Source: Flavobacteriaceae bacterium CRH
GTDB lineage: Bacteria > Bacteroidota > Bacteroidia > Flavobacteriales > Flavobacteriaceae
Direction: 5' to 3'
DNA length: 46,073 nucleotides
Assembly (NCBI GenBank): GCA_001507425.1
Contig: LMAJ01000032.1
Location: 1 to 46,073, forward strand
Shown: positions 24,468-32,554 of the stretch, one piece after another
Layout of the letters: every line of letters starts with the position of its first letter
Numbering within the stretch: position 1 is the first letter of the stretch
Position numbers and translations under genes: made by a program
Notes under the pieces: generated by a model
The model's input: the letters and a program-made list of their open reading frames with translations, nothing else
The model's database searches: none
What the model was told of the DNA's origin: nothing

Positions 24468-24947
24468 ATGAAAACTATAAAATATTTATTGATCGGGATT
24501 CTTTTACTATCTTTTAGCTACTCACAAGCTCAGGTATCTGTAAATGTCAACATTGGCACTCCCCCGGCATGGGGACCGGCTGGTTATTCAGATGCTCGAT
24601 ATTATTACCTGCCCGATCTTGAAACCTATTATGATGTAAATACATCAAACTACGTTTATTTGAATGACGGAAGATGGGTCAGAACCAGATCACTTCCTTC
24701 TGCTTACAGAAATTATGATCTTTACAACGAATACAAAGTAGTCTTAACTGATTACAGAGGAGACAGACCTTATGATAATTTTAAAACCCATAAAGTAAAA
24801 TATGGAAAAGGTTATAAAGGGCAACCTCAAAAAACAATTGGTCAAAAGCCTGGTAAAGGAAATAATAAACAAAGAAAGGATAATGGACCTCACGATAATG
24901 GGAACCATAATAGAAATGATAAAGGAAAAGGATATGGGAAACATTAA
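24468..24947 (+). CDS. secreted protein with basic Gly/Asn/His-rich tail
   Basis: 159-residue exported protein: a signal peptide ending SYSQAQ, then a compact domain (PPAWGPAGYSDARYYYLPDL, ETYYDVNTSNYVYLNDGRWV) containing strand pairs common to small Bacteroidota periplasmic proteins, then a disordered C-terminus rich in Lys, Gly, Asn and His (from about residue 105). The function is unknown. The His-rich basic tail may bind metal or envelope polymers. It follows DUF3570 by 87 bases and may have its own promoter. Confidence 0.75.
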   Translation: MKTIKYLLIGILLLSFSYSQAQVSVNVNIGTPPAWGPAGYSDARYYYLPDLETYYDVNTSNYVYLNDGRWVRTRSLPSAYRNYDLYNEYKVVLTDYRGDRPYDNFKTHKVKYGKGYKGQPQKTIGQKPGKGNNKQRKDNGPHDNGNHNRNDKGKGYGKH

Positions 24948-24950
24948 TCC

Positions 24951-24976
24951 AAAAGAGGCTTAAAAGCCTCTTTTCT
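24951..24976 (+). terminator. rho-independent terminator
   Basis: AAAAGAGGC / GCCTCTTTT stem with a small loop, followed by a T-rich stretch, four bases after the stop codon. Confidence 0.8.
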
Positions 24977-25145
24977 ATTTATTTTCAGCACTAATTGATA
25001 AAATTATTGATAGAGAAATAATCTTTCTCATAAAAACGATCTTACTACATTGTGAAAAAAACTGTATTTTTGCCTTTAAACAACAAAGGAATCACAACAT
25101 TCTTTTCAAACAAGTTAACAGCTTTAAAGTTAATAATTTGAAATT

Positions 25146-25324
25146 TGTGGCACATTCGTGCCACAGCAGTAATGGATTGAATACCTTTTCTTCCACAAAA
25201 AATTAAGGCGCTTTTTAAAGATATTTCACCCGTCTAAGTTTTGTGGCAGAATCGTGGCACATGGTGTTTTTGATAACAATAAATCAAGCAAAATCAAGGC
25301 CTACCGAATTTAGGTTCGAAACTG
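25146..25324 (+). repeat. interspersed GTGGC element, copy 5 (complete)
   Basis: The head is a perfect 8-bp inverted repeat here, TGTGGCACATTCGTGCCACA (25146-25165). The left arm TTCCACAAAAAATTAAGG starts at 25191, the right arm is CTAAGTTTTGTGGCA, the core GTGGCAGAATCGTGGC is at 25243-25258, and the tail TTTAGGTTCGAAACTG starts 50 bases later at 25309. The rest of the gap 24977-25817 is AT-rich; a minus-strand stretch at about 25600-25740 reads protein-like (VDGRFPGQRFEFRRTIILTK) without a start codon. Confidence 0.85.
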
Positions 25325-25817
25325 TTTTCATTTTAGTTAATATTTTCGTTAAGCGCGTTCTATTCCCGCTACTAAGATAAAGCTTCCGAGAAATATGGAG
25401 CTTTTGTTTTTATATTGTTATATAAATAGATGGCTTTCATACCTTTTAAAATTTTTCTAGACATAAAATTGTGCAAAGTTTGAGACATTTGAATAGCTTT
25501 TCCTATTTAACACTTCGGATATAGGGTTATAAGCATGTTTTCCAAATTAATATCCAATATCTTTGTATTACTTAATTCCGTCTATTAAGCTTTTCGTTTT
25601 GTCTGGCTAAAATAAGCCATGTACAATTTTTTTGTCAGAATGATTGTTCTGCGAAATTCAAACCTTTGTCCAGGAAAACGTCCATCTACTGAAAGACCAG
25701 TAATTCTATAATCACTTAACAGATTAACTGATAAGATCTAACATTCATATTAGAAAGTATTTAGAAGTATAACAAAGTATTACTATCCTTTTTGTATCTT
25801 TATATTAAAACTGTTTT

Positions 25818-26066
25818 ATGAAAGTACCATTTGAATTATCTGATGAAATTCTTAAAATACTCACTCAGAATTATAATAAAACTTACACTTTAGAAAAATT
25901 AACCAGTATTATTATGCTTACGAATAATATGACCTGCGAAAGGGCATGTCAAGCGAAAGTATTGGATGCTTTAATATTTTTAGATAATAAGGGTTTTATT
26001 GTTTTAAATCTAGATACAGATGAAAGTTCACTAGCTAAAAAAGCTCCGATAAAAACAAACAATTAA
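25818..26066 (+). CDS. small duplicated protein of unknown function, copy A
   Basis: 82-residue soluble protein (MKVPFELSDEILKILTQNYN, then CQAKVLDALIFLDNKGFIVL, then LDTDESS). The predicted pattern of helices followed by a strand hairpin resembles a winged-helix domain, but no family is recognised. A paralogue lies at 44331-44576. Both are followed by similar untranslated DNA, a similar terminator and then a repeat element, so the whole block was duplicated. A TATCTTTA promoter-like sequence lies upstream. Confidence 0.65.
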   Translation: MKVPFELSDEILKILTQNYNKTYTLEKLTSIIMLTNNMTCERACQAKVLDALIFLDNKGFIVLNLDTDESSLAKKAPIKTNN

Positions 26067-26084
26067 ATTTAACATAAAGTAGTT

Positions 26085-26249
26085 TATACTTATTTTATTT
26101 TTTACACCTCTGATAATGTGTTTCTTGCATTTGTAAAATTAGCTATCAATCATCACAATCTTATAAGCCCATGCAATTAACATAGATCAAATCTTTAAAA
26201 ATACCTGAACATCGGGCTACGATTTTTGGAAAATTTTGAAGGCATACTA
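26085..26249 (+). other. conserved 3' untranslated segment after the small gene
   Basis: This non-coding stretch (TGATAATGTGTTTCTTGCAT, then CAATCATCACAATCTTATAA, then CTGAACATCGGGCTACGA) reappears with similar spacing after the paralogous gene at 44590-44755. Conservation outside the coding frame suggests a functional RNA leader, trailer or small RNA, or just recent duplication. Confidence 0.4.
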
Positions 26250-26282
26250 AAAGAGCAAGTAGAGATATTTGCTCTTTTTTAA
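26250..26282 (+). terminator. terminator of small gene copy A
   Basis: AAAGAGCAA / TTGCTCTTT stem followed by a T-run. Its partner copy is at 44759. Confidence 0.75.
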
Positions 26283-26430
26283 TTTTTACACAAAATCGGT
26301 TTATATAATTAAACAAATGTTATATGACAACTTTTGGAAGTGGTATAAAGGGTATATTATTGTCTAATTTAGTTATGAAGATTATTAGTTTGGTGTCAAA
26401 ATCTTTACCCCCGGTATTTGAAAACTATAA

Positions 26431-26590
26431 TTTAGTGGGGTTGCCTTCAATTTGACACAAAAAGCTAAGGCGGTTTTTAATAATTTCAACATTCTAAGTT
26501 TTATGGCACAATCGTGGCGCAAGCTATTTTCAACAATTAAGAATCCAGCAAAATGGTTCTATAAGAAGTCTAGGTTCGTAACTGGAGCTC
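26431..26590 (+). repeat. interspersed GTGGC element, copy 6
   Basis: Left arm TGACACAAAAAGCTAAGG at 26453, right arm TCTAAGTTTTATGGCA, core ATGGCACAATCGTGGC (26503-26518) and tail TCTAGGTTCGTAACTG from 26569, again 50 bases after the core. The head core is diverged beyond recognition. Confidence 0.75.
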
Positions 26591-26682
26591 AGCGCTAAAA
26601 GGTGATATTGTAAAAATAATTAACTGCAGTTTTTTTAAATTTTAAAATGACCATTTAATAAATTAATTGTCCTTTAATTTAA

Positions 26683-26711
26683 ATTGTGTCTGCAGTGCAG
26701 ACATAATTGGA
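26683..26711. repeat. palindromic motif beside the DUF1016 pseudogene
   Basis: A perfect 17-bp palindrome, TGTCTGCAGTGCAGACA (26687-26703), lies inside a 29-base stretch. That stretch matches the one at 27523-27551 inside the pseudogene at most positions and in the same orientation. Confidence 0.5.
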
Positions 26712-26757
26712 TCTGAAATTTTTCAGACAGGTATTTTCTTTCTATTTTTTCCTTAGC

Positions 26758-27740
26758 TTATGTCAATAATGAATGAATTTTTTCTTCAAACTGCTTTTTA
26801 GGCGGTAAATCGGTCCAGTATTCAGCTACTATTATCCCGCCTTTATGCATTTCAAGTAATTCTATCTGTTCACGGCTGCTTTCAGCGCAGAGTATTAATC
26901 CAATAGGTGCGTTTTCGTCTTCTTGCTTTTCATACTTGTCCAACCATCGAAGATAAAGCTCCATCTGCCCTTTGTGTTTAGCTTGGAATTTCCCTAATTT
27001 TAATTCAATTGCTACTAGTCGTTTTAATTTACGATGATAAAATAGTAAATCTAAATTAAAATCTTCACCATCTATGATCATTCTTTTTTGACGTTCCACA
27101 AATGTAAATCTTTTCCCAAGCTCAAGAATAAATTTTTCTAACTCGAACAATATTGCCTGCTCTAAATCCTTTTCCAAATAGGCATTTCCTAAATTTAGAA
27201 AGTCCAATAAATAAGGGTCTTTAAAATTATGTTGTAAATTATAATCAGAAGCAGGTATCTGAACATTTGCTATTGTTGTACGCTCAAAAGTTTTCTTTCT
27301 ATTTGTTTTCGGAGCTCCCTTACACTCATTAGTTGATTGCTTTCTTGATTGGCATAAAATATCATGGCGTCATGATTTTTTATGGGCAATAATTCAATAA
27401 AATGTGACCAGCTTAGTTTTTGAGAAAATGTTACCACCATTTGCTTATCTGAGAATTGCTCCGCAAAACGAAGCATTCGTCTTAAATTCTTCTCAGTAAA
27501 ACTTCTGCCATACTTAGTTTCCAATTGTGCCTACAGTGTCGGCACAACTGGTTTTCCATATTCAGCACGCTTATTTTGAAGTATCGTTTCATTAATTCTA
27601 AAACCTATTTGCAAAAAAAGTAATGTCAAGGTAGCGTTATTTTGAACAATAACTTGCTGCTGGCTTTGCTCTACAAGTGGAGATAATTCATTCTGTAAAT
27701 CAATTTCAACAAATGTTATATTATTTTCTTTATCCGCCAT
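26758..27740 (-). pseudogene. DUF1016/YhcG-type PDDEXK nuclease, broken
   Basis: Three frames together make up one DUF1016 protein. The N-terminal part (MADKENNITFVEIDLQNELS to AEYGKPVVPTL) is separated by an in-frame TAG (27531-27533) from AQLETKYGRSFTEKNLRRML. A frameshift near 27288 then leads into the nuclease domain (FVERQKRMIIDGEDFNLDLL, FYHRKLKRLVAIELKLGKF, ELYLRWLDKYE). The PDDEXK elements, Asp in DLLFY and Glu-x-Lys in AIELKLG, are intact in the last part, but the protein cannot be made whole. A TAA at 26758 followed by AKEKIERKYL may even truncate the original C-terminus. DUF1016 genes often travel in accessory regions. Confidence 0.85.
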
Positions 27741-28017
27741 CTTGTGATTATCAAGTACAAGTATAACAAAACTTATCTTACAAAAAAAATGCTAAAAGTA
27801 AGTTTACACAGATATAAATATATTTACCAAACTTTATTTGAGTACTAACAAAGTTTTTTTTAAAACTTATTATAAATTAAATCCGCAGTGCGGTCGCAAT
27901 TACAATATCAAAAATCTGCAAAAAACAATTTCTCTTGATTTTGAAATTGGCTTCTTTTTACAGTAAAATTTTATATGCTAAATTTATTTACTATAATTAA
28001 TTATCGCCATTTTAATT
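27741..28017. other. AT-rich spacer
   Basis: Upstream region of the DUF1016 pseudogene. It contains a short palindrome CCGCAGTGCGG near 27883, similar in its centre to the motifs at 26687 and 27533. Nothing else is recognised. Confidence 0.35.
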
Positions 28018-28090
28018 ATGGCAAAATCGCGGCAAATGATGTTTGGAGTTGCTTTCTTTTTTCCCACAAAACCCTAAGACTATTTTTTGA
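28018..28090 (+). repeat. interspersed GTGGC element, copy 7 (5' part)
   Basis: Head core ATGGCAAAATCGCGGC (28018-28033), then GTTTGGAGTTGCTTTCTTTT and left arm TCCCACAAAACCCTAAG at 28062, spaced as in the complete copies. The right arm, second core and tail are missing. Confidence 0.6.
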
Positions 28091-28254
28091 AAATATCCGA
28101 AAAATTAAAAAAGAAAATTATCTCTAAAACAGGTAAAAACACCTGCTTAAAAAACAGAGAAATATATTATATTTATTATAAATTCCATTCCGCATTCAAT
28201 TCTCTCTAATCAATATTGTTTCATTTTTATTAAAAATAATTAAAGCTAAAAATT

Positions 28255-28848
28255 ATGAAAATTGGAATCATAGGAATAAGCGCACTTACTTTAGAATTAG
28301 CATTCAGATCAGCAGAGGCAGGTTATAAAGTTAAAATATTCAATCCCAAAGGAAACAACCTTATCAAAGATGTAACGCAAAAAATGGTATCTAATATTCA
28401 ACTCAGCTCACTGGAGGAAGCCGCCGATACGAATATAGTCCTATTATTTATTGCTAAAGATGATTTAGAAGGAATACTCCAAACCCTACCTGATATGTCT
28501 GGAAAAATAATCATACATACCAGTTCCTTAATATTTGACCCCCAGTCACTCTTTTCAAGCATTACTAGTGCTCTGACCTATAAAATTACCGCTTCTCTAG
28601 TGCCCGAAGCCCCTGTTGTAAAGTTATTCAATCCTGTTAATCTCAAAGCAAAAAATGACCACCTCAATTCTAGCGGTAAGGATGAAATATTTTTCATAGC
28701 AGATCATCGTGCTTCTAGAAACCATGTAAGGGATTTTTTAAAGAAAATCAATTTCTCACCAATTGATCTTTCTAGCAACCTTCATCTTCAAAATACAGCA
28801 CTTAATTTAAAATCAATTATAAATCCAAATAAAAGCAATCTGAATTAA
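28255..28848 (+). CDS. NAD(P)-binding protein, F420-reductase-like
   Basis: 197-residue protein with an N-terminal Rossmann fold (MKIGIIGISALTLELAFRSA, the last Gly of the usual GxGxxG being replaced by Leu). A typical ETNIVLLFIAKDD-like strand (DTNIVLLFIAKDDLE) and KIIIHTSS follow. It resembles the NADP-binding domain of F420-dependent oxidoreductases and related 6-phosphogluconate-dehydrogenase-like proteins. The middle and C-terminal parts do not keep the family's catalytic region clearly. The altered glycine motif and isolated position between repeat elements suggest a diverged or non-catalytic protein. The function is unknown. Confidence 0.65.
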   Translation: MKIGIIGISALTLELAFRSAEAGYKVKIFNPKGNNLIKDVTQKMVSNIQLSSLEEAADTNIVLLFIAKDDLEGILQTLPDMSGKIIIHTSSLIFDPQSLFSSITSALTYKITASLVPEAPVVKLFNPVNLKAKNDHLNSSGKDEIFFIADHRASRNHVRDFLKKINFSPIDLSSNLHLQNTALNLKSIINPNKSNLN

Positions 28849-28997
28849 TGAATATTGCAAGCTATATAAATTGCTTCTATTGAGAATCAATGTAAGAATC
28901 ATTCGTTTGCACCTTTTATAAACTAAGTATTTACTATCATTATATCTTAACATTTTAAAAATCATTAATAAAGAGCGTAGCTCAGTTCTTTATTATT

Positions 28998-29187
28998 GTG
29001 GCAGAATCGTGGCTCATTTGGTTTGGAGTGGATACCTTTTTTGCCACAAAAACTTAAGGCTGTCAAGCTACTGATTTTCTCAATTACCAACATTTTTAGT
29101 TTTGTGGCAATATCGTGGCACATGGTATTTTTTAAAACTAAAAAACACAGTAAATATAAGTGCTATAGAATTAAGGTTCGAATCTGC
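28998..29187 (+). repeat. interspersed GTGGC element, copy 8 (complete)
   Basis: Head core GTGGCAGAATCGTGGC (28998-29013), GGAGTGGATACC, left arm TGCCACAAAAACTTAAGG at 29042, right arm TTAGTTTTGTGGCA, second core GTGGCAATATCGTGGC (29104-29119) and tail TTAAGGTTCGAATCTGC from 29171. The loop between the arms is 10 bases longer than in other copies, while the 50-51-base core-to-tail spacing is kept. Confidence 0.85.
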
Positions 29188-29196
29188 TCTATCTTT

Positions 29197-29236
29197 AACT
29201 AAAAACTCGTGCCAATTTAGGTACGAGTTTTTAGTT
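29197..29236. terminator. bidirectional terminator
   Basis: A perfect 14-bp stem, AACTAAAAACTCGT / ACGAGTTTTTAGTT, with a 12-base loop, directly after the P-type ATPase stop (minus strand). It ends the metal-export operon. Confidence 0.85.
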
Positions 29237-29244
29237 TTCTTCTT

Positions 29245-31269
29245 TTAAAACTTCATCTTCTGGATTCTTACTGCATTTAATATAGCCAGCAATGCAACAC
29301 CAACATCAGCAAATACAGCTTCCCACATAGTTGCAAGGCCTCCCGCGCCAAGAATCAAAACAAATGCCTTCACAACAAAAGCCAATATAATATTTTGCCA
29401 GACAATCTTTCTGGTCTGTTTTCCAATATTTATAGCCATTGGAATTTTACTTGGCCTGTCATCCTGAATGACTACATCAGCGGTTTCAATTGTGGCATCA
29501 CTGCCCAAACCTCCCATAGCAATACCTACAGTGCTAAGTGCGACAACAGGTGCATCATTTACACCATCACCTACAAAAGCAACCGTTTCATTTTTGGCTT
29601 TAATTTCATTTACTTTATTAACTTTGTCTTCAGGAAGTAAATCCCCAAAGGCATTAACAATACCAAGTTTATCGGCAACAAATTGAACAACATTTGTTTT
29701 ATCTCCACTAAGCATTGTTGTTTTAACTCCCATTGATTTTAATTTATCAATAGTCAGTTGCGCATCTTCTTTTATACTGTCGGCAATGGTTAAATAACCT
29801 GCAAATTTTTTGTCGTAGGCAATGGCAATCAAAGTATAGACTATGGAATTTGGATCAATATCATATTTAATACTGAACTTGTCCATCAGTTTAAAATTAC
29901 CTACATGCAGTTCTTTACCATTAATTTCAGCCTTTAATCCATGTCCCGAGATTTCTTCTACTTTTGCAAGCACTATCGAAGGATCAACCTCACCAACATG
30001 GTCGTGAATTGCTGTAGCTACAGGATGTGTACTCTGACTCTCTAATGCATTGACCATTTTAAGAATTTCTTCTTTATTAAATTTATCTGAAATCACGACA
30101 TCCTGAACTTTAAAAACACCCTCGGTCATCGTTCCGGTTTTGTCCATTACTACATTTTGAATATTGGATATACTATCTAAAAAGTTACTTCCTTTGAATA
30201 ATATTCCATTTTTGCTCGCTGCCCCAATACCGCCAAAATAACCAAGGGGTATGCTTATAACTAATGCACAAGGGCATGATATTACCAGAAAAACCAAAGC
30301 CCTGTAAAGCCAGTCGTTAAAATCATAATTGTCAACAAAAAAATAAGGTAGCAAACAAATAGCAACAGCCAGGAAAACTACTGTCGGTGTGTAGATTTTT
30401 GCAAACTTTCTAATAAAAAGCTCCGTTGGCGCTTTCTGTGTTGTGGCATTCTGAACCATTTCTAGTATTTTTGAAAGCTTACTGCCATTATAGGCTGTCG
30501 TTACCTTTACCTGTGCAATGGTATTTCCGTTTATCATCCCTGCCAGAACAGTTTCGCCTTTTACCTTCGTGTCGGGTTTGCTTTCACCGGTAAGGGCAGC
30601 AGTATTAAAAGAAGCCATATCAGATAGCAATTCTCCATCCAAGCCTAATTTCTCACCGGATTTAAGCTGTATTACAGAGCCGATACTTACCTCCGATGCT
30701 TTTACTGTTTCTACACTATTATCATTAAGGATATTGACTTCATCCGGGCGCTGATCCAGCAGGCTTTTAATATTCGATTTTGCACGGCTTACGGCCAAAG
30801 TCTGGAATACTTCGCCAATGGTATAAAAAAGCATAACAGCAACACCTTCTGGATATTCACCAATAGCAAAAGCCCCAATGGTGGCAATACACATTAATAA
30901 AAATTCAGAAAAGACTTCCCCTTCGATAATGCTTTCAAATGCCTCTTTCAATACCGGAATGCCCACAGGAAGATAGGCCGCTATATACCAGCCTAACCGA
31001 ACATATTTTGTAAACCAGTCCTGAGGGAAATAATTATCCAATGCTATACCAATGATCAGTAGGACAAATGATATTATCGCCGGAAGGAACATCCTCAATG
31101 TACTTTGGTCAGCATTATGTTCATGGTCATGCCCGTCATCGTCAGAATGCTTTTGTTCATCCTGAGTGGAGCAGCATCCGCTGCTTTTAGCTGATTTTGC
31201 ATTAATTTTTTCTTCTAAGGTGCAACAAAGCTGTTTGCCGTTTGCATCGTATTTGTGCTGATGTGCCAT
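29245..31269 (-). CDS. Zn/Cd/Pb-type P1B ATPase
   Basis: 674-residue metal-exporting ATPase of the inner membrane. The N-terminus is rich in Cys and His (QLCCTLEE, SSGCCSTQ, DGHDHEHN) and probably binds metal, but there is no classical HMA domain. Core motifs are TGES (actuator), SCPCALV (CPC transport site, about residue 332), DKTGTMTEG (phosphorylated Asp), HPVATAIHDH (nucleotide binding) and GDGVNDAPV. The Lys in FVVKAFVLIL (helix 7) and Asp in FADVGVALLAILNAVR (helix 8) fit the P1B-2 group that exports Zn2+, Cd2+ and Pb2+. It is the last gene of a minus-strand operon with a CzcB adaptor and CzcA-type pump, together moving divalent metal from the cytoplasm and then out of the cell. Confidence 0.93.
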   Translation of the reverse strand: MAHQHKYDANGKQLCCTLEEKINAKSAKSSGCCSTQDEQKHSDDDGHDHEHNADQSTLRMFLPAIISFVLLIIGIALDNYFPQDWFTKYVRLGWYIAAYLPVGIPVLKEAFESIIEGEVFSEFLLMCIATIGAFAIGEYPEGVAVMLFYTIGEVFQTLAVSRAKSNIKSLLDQRPDEVNILNDNSVETVKASEVSIGSVIQLKSGEKLGLDGELLSDMASFNTAALTGESKPDTKVKGETVLAGMINGNTIAQVKVTTAYNGSKLSKILEMVQNATTQKAPTELFIRKFAKIYTPTVVFLAVAICLLPYFFVDNYDFNDWLYRALVFLVISCPCALVISIPLGYFGGIGAASKNGILFKGSNFLDSISNIQNVVMDKTGTMTEGVFKVQDVVISDKFNKEEILKMVNALESQSTHPVATAIHDHVGEVDPSIVLAKVEEISGHGLKAEINGKELHVGNFKLMDKFSIKYDIDPNSIVYTLIAIAYDKKFAGYLTIADSIKEDAQLTIDKLKSMGVKTTMLSGDKTNVVQFVADKLGIVNAFGDLLPEDKVNKVNEIKAKNETVAFVGDGVNDAPVVALSTVGIAMGGLGSDATIETADVVIQDDRPSKIPMAINIGKQTRKIVWQNIILAFVVKAFVLILGAGGLATMWEAVFADVGVALLAILNAVRIQKMKF

Positions 31270-31323
31270 ATTGTCTATTTTTTTAATTCAAAATTTTAAT
31301 TATGGAATGCCTTTATTTTAATT

Positions 31324-32544
31324 TTAATGTTCGTGCTCCCCGCCACCTTTTATGGCAGATAAAAGGTAAAATGCCCCTTTGAAAACTATTTTGGCATCAG
31401 ATGGTATCGGGTCAACAAATTTAACCTCCGTAAAGCCCAAATCTGTCGTTCCGGGTATTACTTCGATAGCTTTAAAATGAATTTCGTTATGTTCTTCTTC
31501 TTTTGCTTTTGCTTCTGTTTTGTTTTGCTGATGATTTCCTTCCTGAATATACACAAAATATTTATCACCGTTTCTAACAATGGCATCTTTGGGCAATGCA
31601 GGAACTGTAGCATTTGTAATATTAATGTTGGCTGAAACATACATTCCCGGAATCAGGCCTTTTGCATCCGCAGGGTCAATTTTAGCATGAACCGCCACCG
31701 TTTTGCTTTCGTTTGAAAATGATTTATTGATCCCGAATATTTTTCCTTTAATGGATTTGTTGGACTGATTGGTAAGAACAAAATCAATTACCTGTCCAAC
31801 GGAAATGGATCCAAGGTCCTTTTCATAAACATTCAAATCCAGGTGCATCTGGCTATTGTCTACTACTTCAAAAAGTGTTACCCCGGTTTCTGCAAAAGCA
31901 CCTTTTGCAATATTTATTTTACCTACATAACCGTTTATAGGAGCAACAATTGGTACCAGTGAACTGCTTCCTTTTGTAGTTACATGCAATGCATCTAATT
32001 TATTTTTGGCTGACTGCGCTCTGGCTCTTTCAGCAGCTAACTTTGCTTTTACTTCCTGAAAAATTTTTCTTGGATTTACATTTTCATCACTTAGGGTTTT
32101 CTGGCGGTTGTATTCCAGTTGCAGGTATTCAATGTTGGCTGAAGCAGAGTGATAATCTTCCTGCATTTCAATAACTTCAAGATTTTGAATTGTTGCCAGG
32201 ACTTTTCCCTTATTGACATAAGTTCCTTCCAATACCAAAATATCCTTAACGGTTCCCCCTATAAGGGTTGCTACTTCTGCTGAGTTTTGTGGTGGAACTG
32301 TAGTATATCCGTTAGCCTTTATTATTTTATTCAGGTTTCTGTTTTCCAGAAGACCCGTTTCAATTCCAACTGTTTTAAATTGGGAAACAGTTAATGCTAC
32401 TTCATTCTCAGGCTTTTCTTCTTCATTTGATTCTTCTGTTTTTCTAACCTGACAGGAAGTAATAAGAAAGAGCCCAATAAAAAGAATCAGAATATTGTTT
32501 TTAACTAAAACTAGTGAGATATTATTTTTAAATATATTTTTCAT
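31324..32544 (-). CDS. czcB: RND efflux periplasmic adaptor (CzcB-like)
   Basis: 406-residue membrane-fusion protein. The lipoprotein signal ends FLITSC, then an acidic stretch (EESNEEEKPENEV). The hairpin/lipoyl region is visible (AEVATLIGGTVKDILVLEGT, with partner VAPINGYVGKINIAKGAF), as are the barrel part (GQVIDFVLTNQSNKSIKGKI) and the C-terminal membrane-proximal part. It connects the RND pump to the outer-membrane channel. A His/Glu-rich insertion (NHQQNKTEAKAKEEEHNEIH) and C-terminal GGGEHEH may bind metal. The start at 32544 is chosen because it gives a proper lipoprotein signal and lies 10 bases beyond the upstream stop; a longer frame overlapping the pump gene is unlikely. Confidence 0.9.
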   Translation of the reverse strand: MKNIFKNNISLVLVKNNILILFIGLFLITSCQVRKTEESNEEEKPENEVALTVSQFKTVGIETGLLENRNLNKIIKANGYTTVPPQNSAEVATLIGGTVKDILVLEGTYVNKGKVLATIQNLEVIEMQEDYHSASANIEYLQLEYNRQKTLSDENVNPRKIFQEVKAKLAAERARAQSAKNKLDALHVTTKGSSSLVPIVAPINGYVGKINIAKGAFAETGVTLFEVVDNSQMHLDLNVYEKDLGSISVGQVIDFVLTNQSNKSIKGKIFGINKSFSNESKTVAVHAKIDPADAKGLIPGMYVSANINITNATVPALPKDAIVRNGDKYFVYIQEGNHQQNKTEAKAKEEEHNEIHFKAIEVIPGTTDLGFTEVKFVDPIPSDAKIVFKGAFYLLSAIKGGGEHEH

Positions 32545-32554
32545 TCTGGGAAAT

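Noticed and set aside
25600..25745. Minus-strand stretch reading VDGRFPGQRFEFRRTIILTK
   Set aside because: Protein-like, but there is no start codon, no family match and only about 50 codons; recorded in the gap note rather than called as a gene.
14121..29187. Integron cassette array with attC sites
   Set aside because: The elements share one orientation and contain inverted arms, but there is no RYYYAAC/GTTRRRY pair, no integron integrase in the window, and the intervals (0.2-15 kb) hold genes on both strands and housekeeping-like operons.
7526..29187. CRISPR array
   Set aside because: The repeats are kilobases apart, about 180 bp long and diverged; no cas genes are seen.
29160..29190. Possible tRNA gene because of GGTTCGAATC
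   Set aside because: No acceptor, D or anticodon stems can be built upstream at tRNA distances; only the T-arm-like part is present.
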